From Bradyrhizobium cosmicum (lineage in GTDB: Bacteria > Pseudomonadota > Alphaproteobacteria > Rhizobiales > Xanthobacteraceae), in the NCBI RefSeq assembly GCF_007290395.2, contig NZ_CP041656.2:2232001-2296000 (forward strand): DNA of 64,000 nucleotides, read 5' to 3'. The position numbers were made by a program, and so were the translations under genes. This document shows positions 6,788 through 15,678 of this stretch, piece after piece. Below the pieces are notes generated by a model. The model was not told the DNA's origin. It made no database searches and saw only the letters and a list, made by a program, of their open reading frames with translations. Position 1 is the first letter of the stretch. The number at the start of each line of letters is the position of its first letter.

Positions 6788-7612
6788 TTAAGTCCCCGGC
6801 TTCTCCACGTCCCATTCGTTGCGGAACACGTGCCCGTCGGTGTCCTTTGCCTCCGCGCGAATACGCTTGGCGCCGTTAGAGACATAGGTGAAGCGCAGAT
6901 TGGGATCTTCCGAGATCGAGATACCGCCTTCCATCGACAGCACGGGGCTGTCGTCCTGCGTCAGCTTCAGCTGGCTGACGAAGAAGGCGGGAATATAGAG
7001 CTGCGTGACCTGGTCCATCTGCAGGCCGGAATTGTTGGGATGGCCGATCATGATCTGCGCCTCGCGGATTCGGCTCGCCGGGACCTGCTCGCGCGCGAAT
7101 TGCCGGTAGCGCATCTGGCCGAGCCGGTTGTTGGCTTCCTCGGCATTCTTTGCTGCCGGTGCCGAGCAGCCGCCCGAGGCCTTCACATAGACTTTCGAGA
7201 CATAGAGCTGGCCGTCGGTGAGTTCGGCCACCGCATGGACGTCGGTGTAGTTGTTGACGCGCACGCGCGTGGAGATTTCGGTGACGTTGGCATCCGCGCC
7301 AAGCTCGAACTTCGCCGCCATCGGTGCCGGGTTGCGGTCGATCACCAGCGTGATCGAGCGGATGCGGCGGCTGTCTGCGGGCGAGAGCTTGCTGCGCAGG
7401 GTCACGGGCACGATGGCCGCATCCTCGGCGCGATAGGGCATCTCGATGCCGATGACATCGGCGCCGTCGTTGATCGGGCGGTTGTTGAAAATATCCTGCA
7501 CCAGCCCCGGCCAGGGATCGTAGGCCTCTTCAGCCTGCGCGGGCACAGCGAAGGCGATGCCGAGCAGGGCGGCGATCAGGGGCAGGCGGCGTGTGCATCC
7601 CGGCATGGTCAT
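6788..7612 (-). CDS. quinoprotein dehydrogenase-associated SoxYZ-like carrier protein
   Basis: 274 residues: signal peptide (to about residue 27, PAQAEE), a SoxY-like immunoglobulin-type domain (about 35-155) ending in the carrier segment SGGCSAP with Cys149, and a SoxZ-like domain (about 170-270, with RIREAQIMIGHPNNSG and IRAEAKDTDGHVFRNEW). In sulfur oxidation SoxYZ carries intermediates on a Cys of a GGCGG arm; here the two parts are fused and the arm is internal. The family is defined by its association with quinoprotein dehydrogenases and is proposed to relay a product or intermediate. It lies directly after, and on the same strand as, the MBL hydrolase, 48 bp away. Confidence 0.88.
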   Translation of the reverse strand: MTMPGCTRRLPLIAALLGIAFAVPAQAEEAYDPWPGLVQDIFNNRPINDGADVIGIEMPYRAEDAAIVPVTLRSKLSPADSRRIRSITLVIDRNPAPMAAKFELGADANVTEISTRVRVNNYTDVHAVAELTDGQLYVSKVYVKASGGCSAPAAKNAEEANNRLGQMRYRQFAREQVPASRIREAQIMIGHPNNSGLQMDQVTQLYIPAFFVSQLKLTQDDSPVLSMEGGISISEDPNLRFTYVSNGAKRIRAEAKDTDGHVFRNEWDVEKPGT

Positions 7613-7660
7613 GATCCCCGGAGTCAGCGAAGCTGATCTCCGCCCAGCGTAGCGCGTTCG

Positions 7661-8587
7661 CTACTCCCATTCAATTTCTGAAAATGCTGCGGTTGCGTTG
7701 CGGGCGTTGTAGTCGTCGAACAGCTGCCAATGCGGCCGTTCCGTCGCGGCCGCCTTGTCCGCCGCGGTCCGGATCGGCTCGCCCGTCTTGTTCGACGCCC
7801 GCACGTCCGCCAGCAGCGTGGTGAGATAACGCCGTTCGTCGGCGAGCGCGGCAGGCCAGTCGCTCACAGGGCCGTGACCTGGGACCACGCGTAGTGCCGG
7901 AATTGTCTCGAGTTCCCCGAGCGTGCCGAGCCAGCCGCGAATGCTGCCGTCCATCACCGGAATGTGGCGGAGAAAAACCAGGTCGCCCGCGAACAGCGTC
8001 TTGCTCGTCTCGTCGAGCACGGTCAGGTCATTGTCGCTGTGGCCGGCCGGCCAGCTCCGCAAAGTCAGGCGGCGCGATCCGAGATCGAGCGTCATCGTGT
8101 CCTTGACGAGTATTGTGGGCGGTACGATCTTCACGGGATCGATCAGCGCGCCGCCCATGATGCGTCTGAAATTGTCGAGATAATAGGGCCCGCGCGTCGC
8201 CAGCGCCTGCGGCAGCCTGCCGTTGCCGACGAAGCTTGTTCCGTCCGCAACGAAGGCCGCGTTGCCGAAGACATGGTCGGGATGGCCGTGGGTGTTGATG
8301 ACGTAGCGGATCGGCTTGTTCGTGCGCGCCCGCACCGCCGCCAGCAGCGCTTGGCCCTCGCGAAAACTGCCGCCGGTGTCGATCACGGCGACTGCGTCCT
8401 CGCCGACGATGAAGCCGACATTGGCGATGTCGCCCTCATTCTCGCGCGTCATCAGCGCGATGGTCCCGGAGTGTACGAAGATTCCCGGTGCGACTTCGCT
8501 CACAGGCAATTCGGCCGCCGTGACGCGTGCTACCGTCGAGAGACCCAGCAGGGCCGAGGCTGCGATCACGAGAGCGATGCGAGACAT
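7661..8587 (-). CDS. quinoprotein relay system zinc metallohydrolase (MBL fold)
   Basis: 308 residues with a signal peptide (ending near RVTAAE) and a metallo-beta-lactamase domain. Zinc ligands are visible as H100-x-H102-x-D104-H105 ([12 protein letters not shown]), the PAGHSDND His, the Asp in LFAGDLVF and the late VPGHGP His. It fits the periplasmic metallohydrolases paired with SoxYZ-like carriers in quinoprotein gene sets, where it may release a carrier-bound product by hydrolysis. It is the first gene of the pair and divergent from the XoxJ-like gene. Confidence 0.88.
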   Translation of the reverse strand: MSRIALVIAASALLGLSTVARVTAAELPVSEVAPGIFVHSGTIALMTRENEGDIANVGFIVGEDAVAVIDTGGSFREGQALLAAVRARTNKPIRYVINTHGHPDHVFGNAAFVADGTSFVGNGRLPQALATRGPYYLDNFRRIMGGALIDPVKIVPPTILVKDTMTLDLGSRRLTLRSWPAGHSDNDLTVLDETSKTLFAGDLVFLRHIPVMDGSIRGWLGTLGELETIPALRVVPGHGPVSDWPAALADERRYLTTLLADVRASNKTGEPIRTAADKAAATERPHWQLFDDYNARNATAAFSEIEWE

Positions 8588-8712
8588 TTTTTCGCCTCAG
8601 TTCAAGGGATCGCCGCGCTGCACTGCAGCACGACAAGCCAACAAAGTTTGGCAGAGCATGGTGCATCCTGCGTTGCATGGATAGCATTCGAGCAAAGGAT
8701 GGAGGAAGCGCG

Positions 8713-9594
8713 ATGACGGAGGCCGGGCGACATCGTCGCTGGTTGTTTTCACTGTTGGTCCTGGTTGCGTCCTGCGCGCTCGGCGATGTCGCCATGGCGC
8801 AGACCAAGGACAGCGGCGATCTCTCGTTCGAGTTGGTCGACCCGAATGTTTTGCGCGTCTGCGCCGATCCGCGCAATCTGCCGTTTTCCAATGAAAAGGG
8901 CGAGGGGTTTGAAAACAAGCTCGCCGAGTTTCTTGCAGGCAAGCTCGGCAAGAAGCTCGACTACGTCTTCTTTCCGCAGGCCACCGGCTTCGTGCGTATG
9001 ACGCTGGGCGCGCATCGCTGCGACGTCATCATGGGCTTCCCGCAGGGCGACGACCTCGTGCAGGGCACCAATCCCTACTACCGCACGTCCTACGCGCTGG
9101 TCGCCAAGGCCGGCAGCGGGCTCGAGGAGGTCGACACGCTCGAGGATGCGAAGTTGAAGGGCAAGCATGTCGGCATCGTCGCCGGCACACCGCCGGCGAC
9201 CAACATGGCGTTGGCCGGCCTGATGGGCGATGCAAAACCCTATCCGCTGATGATCGACACGCGCTTCGACAATTCGGCGCAGGCGATGATCGACGACCTC
9301 GTGGCCGGCAAGATCGATGCCGGTGTGCTGTGGGGGCCGATGGCCGGTTTCTATGCGAAGAAGGCCGGCTCGCTGCACGTCACGCCGCTGGTGAAGGAGT
9401 CCTCCGGACCGAAGCTGGTCTACCGCATCGGCATGGGTGTGCGTCCGGCCGATCAGAACTGGAAGCGGCAGTTGAACAAGGTGATCCAGGAGAACCAGGG
9501 CGAGATCAACAAGATCCTGGTCGAGTTCGGCGTGCCGTTGCTGGACGAGAGCGACCGGCCGCTCGGTGCGGAGACGGCCAAGAAGGTGCCATGA
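8713..9594 (+). CDS. quinoprotein dehydrogenase-associated periplasmic binding protein (XoxJ/MoxJ-like)
   Basis: 293 residues, signal peptide (to about residue 29, DVAMAQ) then a type-2 periplasmic binding fold starting LRVCADPRNLPFSNEKGEGFENKLAEFLA. This opening is typical of the XoxJ/MxaJ group, which is thought to help activate or assemble PQQ methanol dehydrogenases rather than serve an ABC importer. The ATG at 8713 has GGAGGAAG upstream. Its stop overlaps the start of the CxxxCW gene (ATGA), so the pair is coupled. A xoxG-type cytochrome c is not seen beside it. Confidence 0.87.
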   Translation: MTEAGRHRRWLFSLLVLVASCALGDVAMAQTKDSGDLSFELVDPNVLRVCADPRNLPFSNEKGEGFENKLAEFLAGKLGKKLDYVFFPQATGFVRMTLGAHRCDVIMGFPQGDDLVQGTNPYYRTSYALVAKAGSGLEEVDTLEDAKLKGKHVGIVAGTPPATNMALAGLMGDAKPYPLMIDTRFDNSAQAMIDDLVAGKIDAGVLWGPMAGFYAKKAGSLHVTPLVKESSGPKLVYRIGMGVRPADQNWKRQLNKVIQENQGEINKILVEFGVPLLDESDRPLGAETAKKVP

Positions 9595-10148
9595 AACGGT
9601 ATCTTGCCGCTGTGCTCGTCGCCGCCACGCTGGCGGGGCCGGCATTCGCGCAGCAGCAGGAGCCGTTCGAGCCCGAGAGCTATCGCACCGACAATTACCG
9701 CGCGCCGGTGCCGGCGACGCTTGCGGGCGCACGCGTGCTGACGACGGCGGAGGCCGAAGCGATCTGGCGCGCGAAGGGCGGCGCCTTCATCGACGTGCTG
9801 CCGCGTCCGCCGAAGCCGAAGAACCTTCCTGAAGGCACCGTCTGGCGCGACATGCCGCGGAAAAACATTCCGGGCAGTCTCTGGCTGCCGGATACCGGCT
9901 ACGGTACGTTGCCGCCTGCGATGGACGACTATTTTCGCCGAGGCCTTGCGCACGCGTCACGCGGCGACAAGGCCGCGTTGCTCGTGATCTATTGCCTGGC
10001 CGACTGCTGGATGTCGTGGAATGCGGCCAGGCGCGCGATGGCCTACGGCTATTCAGACATCGCCTGGTATCCCGATGGCACCGATGGCTGGGAGCGGGCG
10101 AAGCTCCCCACCGAGGAGGCGCAGCCGGAGCCGCGCCCCGATCAGTAG
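9591..10148 (+). CDS. PQQ-dependent catabolism-associated CxxxCW-motif protein (rhodanese-like)
   Basis: 185 residues with a signal peptide (cleavage after AFA, residue 20) and a rhodanese-like body carrying Y134-C135-LAD-C139-W140 (YCLADCWMSWNAA). The family is known by name for this CxxxCW signature and occurs almost only with PQQ alcohol dehydrogenase systems. A redox, persulfide or metal role in the periplasm is plausible. It overlaps the XoxJ-like gene by four bases. The Cys pair and Trp are intact. Confidence 0.9.
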   Translation: MKRYLAAVLVAATLAGPAFAQQQEPFEPESYRTDNYRAPVPATLAGARVLTTAEAEAIWRAKGGAFIDVLPRPPKPKNLPEGTVWRDMPRKNIPGSLWLPDTGYGTLPPAMDDYFRRGLAHASRGDKAALLVIYCLADCWMSWNAARRAMAYGYSDIAWYPDGTDGWERAKLPTEEAQPEPRPDQ

Positions 10149-10151
10149 GCG

Positions 10152-10451
10152 TTATTGCTTCTGCAACTTCGTCAGGGTTCCGGTGCCGTTATTGTCGGTC
10201 GCCGAGTACGTCACCCGGTCGCCGGCATGGACGGAGTCGAGCATCGCGGCATCCTTGGCCTTGTACTGTTGCACTGCGCCGGCGCCGCCTGCACTGGCGC
10301 CAACGGTGCCCTTTTGCGTCTCCTGGATCGAGATCGTGCTGCTGAGCCGATCGATCCGCGTGACCAATCCGGTCATGTCGTCGGCGAAGGCGCTGGATGC
10401 GAGCATGCTGATGACCGCTGCGCCAGCGAGGATGAATTTCGTGGTTCCCAT
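10152..10451 (-). CDS. small periplasmic CusF/DUF1344-like protein
   Basis: 99 residues: signal peptide (to about residue 24, SAFA) and a small OB-like domain with the pattern MTGLVTRIDRLSSTISIQ and later GDRVTYSATDNN. This layout resembles CusF-type copper binders and DUF1344 proteins, but the Met/His/Trp metal ligands of CusF are not obvious here. The start has GGGAGG upstream. It is convergent with the CxxxCW gene (three bases between stops) and follows the exporter operon after a 128-bp gap. Confidence 0.7.
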   Translation of the reverse strand: MGTTKFILAGAAVISMLASSAFADDMTGLVTRIDRLSSTISIQETQKGTVGASAGGAGAVQQYKAKDAAMLDSVHAGDRVTYSATDNNGTGTLTKLQKQ

Positions 10452-10579
10452 CGAGGCCTCCCGGCATTCGAGATCAACCTGGACAAGACATCCGGGCGTG
10501 AATTGGTTCCCGCGAACGTGCTGCAAGGTTAACGATCGCGTTGATCGCGGGGAACTTGAAGCCGTCAGCAGGTCTGACG

Positions 10580-11194
10580 TTATTCCAGTTCCTGTTGGAT
10601 GACGCGCCCGAGCGCGAACAGGCGCTGGTCGATCGCGGTTGGAACCTCGCAGACGAACCGCACCACCTTGCTGCGGTCCTCGAAGATGCGTGTCTTCCAG
10701 ATCAGGTCGTTGCTGAGCGACTCGACCTTGGCGTCGTCGCGCGGCGTTGCGCTCTGGAGGGTCTGGAGCTGGATCGCTTCCTCGCGAATCTTGTCGGCGG
10801 CTTCACGCTGCTTGCTGCTGACGCGTTCGAGCCCGTTCATCACCTGGGAGCGCTGGGCGTTCAGCGTATCGAACAACCCGGCGAACAAGAGCTTGGCATT
10901 GGCAGTCTTGTCAGCGGCGGACCCTGTCAGAAATTCCTTCGCCGACTTCTCGGCCTCGTCCATCGGCGTCTTGCGTGCCGACAGCTTCGAGACGAGGGCG
11001 GTGATCTTGGCGTCGTCCTTCCACTTGATCTCGGCGTCGTCGAGCGGAGGGCCAGCCCAAACGGCGGCGAGCGAGATCTCCGGCACTTTTGCTTGCGTAC
11101 AGGGCCAGTTGGGATAGCGCGGATCGGCCGCGCGCGCGGGCGTGCCCGCAACTGCGAGTGCCAGTGCGGCCAGGGCCGAGATCCGAACAATCAT
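10580..11194 (-). CDS. exported helical protein of the lut/ped-type ABC operon
   Basis: 204 residues with a signal peptide (cleavage near ARAADP) and a largely helical body; residues about 110-170 look like a coiled coil (MNGLERVSSKQREAADKIRE…). Its start overlaps the permease stop (ATGA), so it is the fifth gene of the operon binding protein-propeller-ATPase-permease-this. In Methylobacterium lanthanide-uptake (lut) clusters the ABC genes are likewise followed by exported proteins. No specific family recognised. Confidence 0.72.
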   Translation of the reverse strand: MIVRISALAALALAVAGTPARAADPRYPNWPCTQAKVPEISLAAVWAGPPLDDAEIKWKDDAKITALVSKLSARKTPMDEAEKSAKEFLTGSAADKTANAKLLFAGLFDTLNAQRSQVMNGLERVSSKQREAADKIREEAIQLQTLQSATPRDDAKVESLSNDLIWKTRIFEDRSKVVRFVCEVPTAIDQRLFALGRVIQQELE

Positions 11195-12039
11195 CCTTCG
11201 CCTCCCGCAGGCCCCCGACGCGCGAGCCCGCGCGAGGGATCATAGGCATAGATCGCCCCGATCATGAAGACGATTGTGCAGCCCGACACCACCGCCAGCG
11301 AGATCCAGTTGACCTGTCCGTAGAATGCAAAACGTATCAGCTCGACAGCATGGGTGAACGGATTGGCCTCGCAGAGATAATAGAGGTAGGGGCTGCCCTC
11401 CTGCACCCGCCAGAGCGGGTAGAGCGCGGAGGAGGCGAAGAACATCGGGAAGATCACGAAGTTCATCACGCCGGCGAAGTTCTCGAGCTGCTTGATGCCG
11501 GAGGAGATCAGCATGCCGAGCGAGCCGAGCATCAATCCGGACAGGATCAGCGCCGGCAGCACGGTGAGATAGCCAGACGGCGGCGGGGTGATGTCCCAGA
11601 ACCAGGCAATCAAGAGGAACGCATAGACCTGGAGCAGCGACACCGCGGTGCCCGCGAGCAGCTTGCAGAACAGCAGGAAGCCGCGCGGCAGCGGGCTCAC
11701 CAGCAGCGTGCGCATGTTGCCCATCTCGCGGTCGTAGACCATCGAGAGCGAGGATTGCATGCCGTTGAACAGCTGGATCATCGCCATCAGCCCCGGCGCG
11801 ATATAGACCTCGTAGAGGATGTAGGTCTCGTAAGGCGGGATGATGGAGATGCCGAGCACCTGGCGGAAGCCGGCGGCGAAGATGAACAGCCACACCAGCG
11901 GCCGCACCAGCGCGGAGACGAAGCGCTCGCGCTGATGCAGGAAGCGCAGGCCTTCGCGCCAGACGATGCCGGTGAGACAAGTCATGTATTCCGAGGCCGT
12001 GAAGCCGCGCGGCGCATCGCGCGTGGTGATGCTGCTCAT
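11191..12039 (-). CDS. ABC-2 type permease of the PQQ-alcohol dehydrogenase / lanthanide (lut-like) system
   Basis: 282 residues, ABC-2 fold: cytoplasmic N-terminus, about six membrane helices (for example PLVWLFIFAAGFRQVLG, FLLFCKLLAGTAVSLLQVYAFLL, VVSGCTIVFMIGAIYAY) and the conserved MVYDREMGNMRTLLVSPLPR loop. It overlaps the ATPase gene by four bases. Same gene order is found in PedABC of Pseudomonas and lutA-B-E-F of Methylobacterium; in the latter the transporter is needed for lanthanide uptake. I read this as the permease of that system; the cargo here is inference. Confidence 0.85.
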   Translation of the reverse strand: MSSITTRDAPRGFTASEYMTCLTGIVWREGLRFLHQRERFVSALVRPLVWLFIFAAGFRQVLGISIIPPYETYILYEVYIAPGLMAMIQLFNGMQSSLSMVYDREMGNMRTLLVSPLPRGFLLFCKLLAGTAVSLLQVYAFLLIAWFWDITPPPSGYLTVLPALILSGLMLGSLGMLISSGIKQLENFAGVMNFVIFPMFFASSALYPLWRVQEGSPYLYYLCEANPFTHAVELIRFAFYGQVNWISLAVVSGCTIVFMIGAIYAYDPSRGLARRGPAGGEG

Positions 12040-12842
12040 GCGCCGCCTCCCGGCATCGTCTGCGCGCCGGTCAGGCGCATGAAGGCGCTGTTGACGTCCT
12101 GCGCGCCGGCCTCCGCGATGACCCGGTTCATCGGCCCCCGCGCCAGCACCTTGCCCTGGTGCAGCACCACGAGATCGTCGCCGGCCATGATCTCGTCGAA
12201 CAGATGCGTGGCCCAGAGCACGCCGATGCCTTGCTCGGTGACGAGCTGGCGGACATGGCTGATGATGTCGGCGCGCGCCTTGACGTCGAGGCCGACGGTC
12301 GGCTCGTCCAGCAGCAGCAATCGCGGCCGGTGCAGCAGCGCCCGGGCGATCTCCAGCCGCCGCATCTGGCCGCCGGAGAGATCACGCACCTTGCTGCCAG
12401 CGCGATCGGCGAGCCCGATGCGCTCGAGCAATTCGGCGCTGCGCGCGGCGGCCTCGCGGCGGCTGATGCCGTGCAGCGCGGCGTGATAGAGGAGGTTCTG
12501 CGTCAGCGACAGGTCGAGATCGAGCGTGCGCGGCTGGAACACGACCCCGAGCAGCCGCAGCGCCTCGCCGGGATTCTTGCTGACGTCGTGACCGAAGATG
12601 GAGACGCGGCCGGTCTGGATGCCGAACAGCCGCGTGATCAGCGAGAACAGCGTGCTCTTGCCGGCGCCGTTGAGGCCGAGCAGCGCGGTGAAGCTCGCAG
12701 GCTGCACGTCGAAGGACACGTCCATCAGCGCCCGGCGCGGGCCGTAGGCATGGCTGACGCCGTCGATCGACAGCGCCGGCATCGCCGCAGGATCCGGCCT
12801 CAGTGCCTCGCGTGGTTCGGCGATGGGAGCGGGGCTGGTCAT
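12036..12842 (-). CDS. ABC transporter ATP-binding protein of the lut/ped-type system
   Basis: 268 residues. Walker A GLNGAGKST (Lys62), Q-loop near VVFQPRTLD, signature LSGGQMRRLEIARAL, Walker B LLLLDEPTVGLD and switch His in WATHLFDE. A ~20-residue leader precedes the usual start; an internal Met at residue 21 could be the true start. It overlaps both neighbours by four bases. Pairs with the ABC-2 permease at 11191. Confidence 0.9.
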   Translation of the reverse strand: MTSPAPIAEPREALRPDPAAMPALSIDGVSHAYGPRRALMDVSFDVQPASFTALLGLNGAGKSTLFSLITRLFGIQTGRVSIFGHDVSKNPGEALRLLGVVFQPRTLDLDLSLTQNLLYHAALHGISRREAAARSAELLERIGLADRAGSKVRDLSGGQMRRLEIARALLHRPRLLLLDEPTVGLDVKARADIISHVRQLVTEQGIGVLWATHLFDEIMAGDDLVVLHQGKVLARGPMNRVIAEAGAQDVNSAFMRLTGAQTMPGGGA

Positions 12843-13807
12843 GGCGCGATCGCGATGCCCCAGGGCAGTTCGCCCACCTGAATGGTCTTGATCACCTTCT
12901 GCGCGGCGACGTCGATGACGGAGACGTCGTTCGACACGCCATTGGTGGTGAGCAGATATTTCTCGTCCGGCGTGAACGCCATGTGCCAGACGCGCTGTCC
13001 CACCAGCAGATATTTCGTCACCTTGCGCGTGGCGACGTCGACCACCGCGACGCGGTTGGCGGGGCCGAGCGCCACGAAGGCGGTCTTGTCGTCCCTAGTC
13101 ATGCCGATGCCGACCGGCTGGATTGCCTCTTTCCTCAACCCCGGAATCTCGAAACTGACCTTGCCGATCACCTCGTGCTTCACCGGGTCGATGATCGAGA
13201 CAGTGCCGCCGATCTCCGAGGACACCCACACTTCGGAGGCGTCGTGCTTGAACTCGGCAAAGCGCGGTCGCGCGTCGACCAGCACGTTGGCGACGATCTG
13301 GCGCGACGAAGTGTCGATGAAATGCGCCATGTTGGTCGTTTCGGACGTGTTGATCAGAATCTTGCCGTCGGGGCTGATGGTCATGCCTTCGGGCTCGACG
13401 CCGACCTGGATGTCGCCGAGGCGGGTGCGCTTCTCCAGGTCGATCACGGTCACCGTGTTGTCGTTCTCGTTGGCGACGTAGAGAACCTTTCCGGCGGCAT
13501 CCTGGGCGAAGAGCTCGGGGTCGGGGCCGGAGGGCAGGCTGTCCACCACGGCCTGGGTCTTCGCGTCGATCACCTGGATGGTGTCGTCGTCGCCGACCGC
13601 GACCATCACGAACTTGCCGTCGCGGGTGAAGTCGATGCCGCGCGGGCGCTGGCCGACCTTGATCGTCTTCGTCACCGTCCAGCTCTCGGTGTCGATCACC
13701 GACACCGTGTTGCTCTTCTCGTTCGAGACATAGGCGATGAAGGCATGCGCGGGCGCCGCGGCCAGCGCCAGTCCGGAGAGAAGCCCAACACGCCACATGC
13801 GCAACAT
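12839..13807 (-). CDS. periplasmic YVTN beta-propeller protein of the quinoprotein system
   Basis: About 322 residues: signal peptide (MLRMWRVGLLSGLALAAAPAHA) and a seven-bladed propeller of repeating blocks such as SNTVSVIDTESWTVTKTIKVG, with YVAN and DNTVTVIDLE. Family members are annotated as PQQ-dependent catabolism-associated beta-propellers. I chose the start at 13807 because GAGG lies seven bases upstream and the signal peptide is clean; a Met at 13831 would overlap the binding-protein gene. Second gene of the lut/ped-type operon; it may bind the cargo or partner with the binding protein. Confidence 0.88.
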   Translation of the reverse strand: MLRMWRVGLLSGLALAAAPAHAFIAYVSNEKSNTVSVIDTESWTVTKTIKVGQRPRGIDFTRDGKFVMVAVGDDDTIQVIDAKTQAVVDSLPSGPDPELFAQDAAGKVLYVANENDNTVTVIDLEKRTRLGDIQVGVEPEGMTISPDGKILINTSETTNMAHFIDTSSRQIVANVLVDARPRFAEFKHDASEVWVSSEIGGTVSIIDPVKHEVIGKVSFEIPGLRKEAIQPVGIGMTRDDKTAFVALGPANRVAVVDVATRKVTKYLLVGQRVWHMAFTPDEKYLLTTNGVSNDVSVIDVAAQKVIKTIQVGELPWGIAIAP

Positions 13808-13815
13808 CTGCGTCC

Positions 13816-14997
13816 TCACTTCAACTTGCATTTGCTCTCCGGGCGATCATAGCCAAGCGTGTCAAGCTCGGAGACCTGGTGCAGGAACCCCTCCTGCGGC
13901 GACACCGACACCACCATGCGGCCGTCCACCAGCAGGATCGGCTGGCGCAATTGCAGGTTCCAGTCGCGCAGCGTCAGCTTCGTGCCCTTGAAGGCGGCGA
14001 CCGAGAAATCCGGGCCCTTGATGAAATCGGTGACTTTCCTGACGTCGCCGGAATTGGTGCGCGAGGTCGCTTCACCGATCATGCGCACCGCCGTCCAGGC
14101 CTGCATGTCGAGCGCGGTCATGCGCCGTGAATTGAGCTTGATGAAGCGGTTCTGCATCTGGATCGCCCCCCACTGATCCTGCGATGCGTCCCAACTGCGC
14201 GGCACAAGGCCGGCTGAGCCCGCGACGGGCCGCGGATCCCAGGTGCGGTAGGGCAGATAGGCGCCGAACACTTCGCTCTCGTCGGCCGCGACCAGCACGT
14301 CGTAGGCGGGCGCGCCTTGCGTGAACACCGGCATCTGGCGCTGGATCAGCGTCACGCCGCTGTCCGTGCGCCGCGCGCCGCCCTTGTCCTCGAAGCTCTT
14401 CTCCTGCACGATCTTGGCGCCGAACCGCGTTGCGGTGCGCCTCAGCGCATCCGCAAACAGCTTGTCTTCGTCGTGCGAGCCGACCACCAGCAACCAGCGC
14501 TTCCACTGCTTCCACACCAGATACTGCCCGAGCGCATCCGCCAGCATCGCGCGCGTCGGCGCCGTATGGATGACGTTGGCGCGGCAATCGGCCTCTCGCA
14601 GCCGCTCGTCGATAGCGCCCGCGTTGAACAGCAGCGTGCCGCGGTCGCGCAGGGCGTCCGAGACCTTCAGCAGCGCATCCGCCGGCAGGTCGGCGATGAC
14701 GAAGCCGTTGCGCGCGCCGAGATCGGTTGCGGCCTGCACCGCATCCTCGCCCTCCTTGATGCGGCGCTCCTCCAGCGTAAACCGCTGGCCCAGGAACTTT
14801 CCTGTGGTGTTGTTGTCCTCGATCGCGAGGCGCGCGCCGGCGACGCCGTCATTGTCCGCGGGCTGTTCGACCAGCGACAGCGTCGATCTGGCGCCGGCGA
14901 CACCGAGATAGCCGACGCCGATCTGGACAGGCTCCGCCGCGAACACGCTCGTCGCGGCAAGACTCCAGCCAATCAGGCCGAGCAACCATCGGATCAT
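13816..14997 (-). CDS. ABC substrate-binding protein of the PQQ-alcohol dehydrogenase (lutA/pedA-like) system
   Basis: 393 residues with a signal peptide (MIRWLLGLIGWSLAATSVFA) and a type-1 periplasmic binding fold like branched-chain amino-acid receptors (VQIGVGYLGVAGARSTL, GARLAIEDNNTTGKFLG, TLLFNAGAIDERLRE). Family members head the ABC operons tied to PQQ dehydrogenases. First gene of a tight five-gene minus-strand operon (gaps from -4 to +8 bases). Candidate lanthanide-complex or effector receptor, by analogy with lutA. Confidence 0.86.
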   Translation of the reverse strand: MIRWLLGLIGWSLAATSVFAAEPVQIGVGYLGVAGARSTLSLVEQPADNDGVAGARLAIEDNNTTGKFLGQRFTLEERRIKEGEDAVQAATDLGARNGFVIADLPADALLKVSDALRDRGTLLFNAGAIDERLREADCRANVIHTAPTRAMLADALGQYLVWKQWKRWLLVVGSHDEDKLFADALRRTATRFGAKIVQEKSFEDKGGARRTDSGVTLIQRQMPVFTQGAPAYDVLVAADESEVFGAYLPYRTWDPRPVAGSAGLVPRSWDASQDQWGAIQMQNRFIKLNSRRMTALDMQAWTAVRMIGEATSRTNSGDVRKVTDFIKGPDFSVAAFKGTKLTLRDWNLQLRQPILLVDGRMVVSVSPQEGFLHQVSELDTLGYDRPESKCKLK

Positions 14998-15123
14998 GCT
15001 TCCTCCGTAGGCTCCCCGGCTTGACCGCCGGTGGAGAATTGTTTCTGCTGAAGCATGACCGATTTGTCAGGGCATGCAACCCCGCATTTCGTCCTCACGC
15101 GTGCCACGCCGGGAATCACGATC

Positions 15124-15624
15124 ATGCGAGCGCTGATATGTTTCGCAGCTTTGCTGTTGACTGGCTCGGCCGCGCTCGCCGATCCGCCAAAGCTCGCCGT
15201 GTTCGATTTCGAGCTGATCGACACCAGCCTGCCCGGCGAGTTCTACGGCTCCAAGCCGGAGGAGGCGCGGCTCGTGCTTATCGGCGAGCAATTGCGCAAG
15301 GCGCTGGCTGACTCAGGCCGGTTCCAGCTGCTCGACATCGCGCCGGTCAGGGATGCCGCCCGTCACGCGAACTTGCAGGCCTGCGGCGGCTGCGACCTCA
15401 AGCTTGCGGGAGAATTGGGCGCGGATCTCGAGATCACCGGCATGGTGCAGAAGGTCTCGAACCTGATCATCAACCTCAACGTCTACCTGCGCGACGTGAA
15501 GACCGGCGCCATGATCACCGCCGCCAGCGCCGACATGCGCGGCAACACCGATGAAGCCTGGTCGCGCACCATGAGCTACCTGATCCGCAACCGGTTGCTG
15601 GCGCCGAATTACGGCAAGCCGTGA
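15124..15624 (+). CDS. secreted DUF3280/DUF2380-type protein
   Basis: 166 residues: signal peptide (MRALICFAALLLTGSAALA) then KLAVFDFELIDTSLPGEFYG, an opening typical of the DUF3280/DUF2380 group, with an alpha/beta body like TolB-N/CsgG-type proteins. A CGGC motif (QACGGCDLKLA) lies near the middle. Divergent from the lut/ped-type operon (126 bp apart). Such proteins recur in quinoprotein clusters; molecular role unknown. Confidence 0.75.
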   Translation: MRALICFAALLLTGSAALADPPKLAVFDFELIDTSLPGEFYGSKPEEARLVLIGEQLRKALADSGRFQLLDIAPVRDAARHANLQACGGCDLKLAGELGADLEITGMVQKVSNLIINLNVYLRDVKTGAMITAASADMRGNTDEAWSRTMSYLIRNRLLAPNYGKP

Positions 15625-15632
15625 GGTCTTCG

Positions 15633-15658
15633 CCTCTCCCCGTAAGATCGGGGAGAGG
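15633..15658. terminator. bidirectional hairpin terminator candidate
   Basis: Ten-base arms (CCTCTCCCCG at 15633-15642 and CGGGGAGAGG at 15649-15658) around a six-base loop, between convergent genes ending at 15624 and 15679. No long T-run on either side, so efficiency is uncertain. Confidence 0.6.
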
Positions 15659-15678
15659 GGAGCGAGAGAGCCGCGCCA

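Noticed and set aside
11089..12486. 465-aa open frame on the plus strand
   Set aside because: Antisense to the lut-like ATPase and permease; composition typical of a reversed GC-rich gene.
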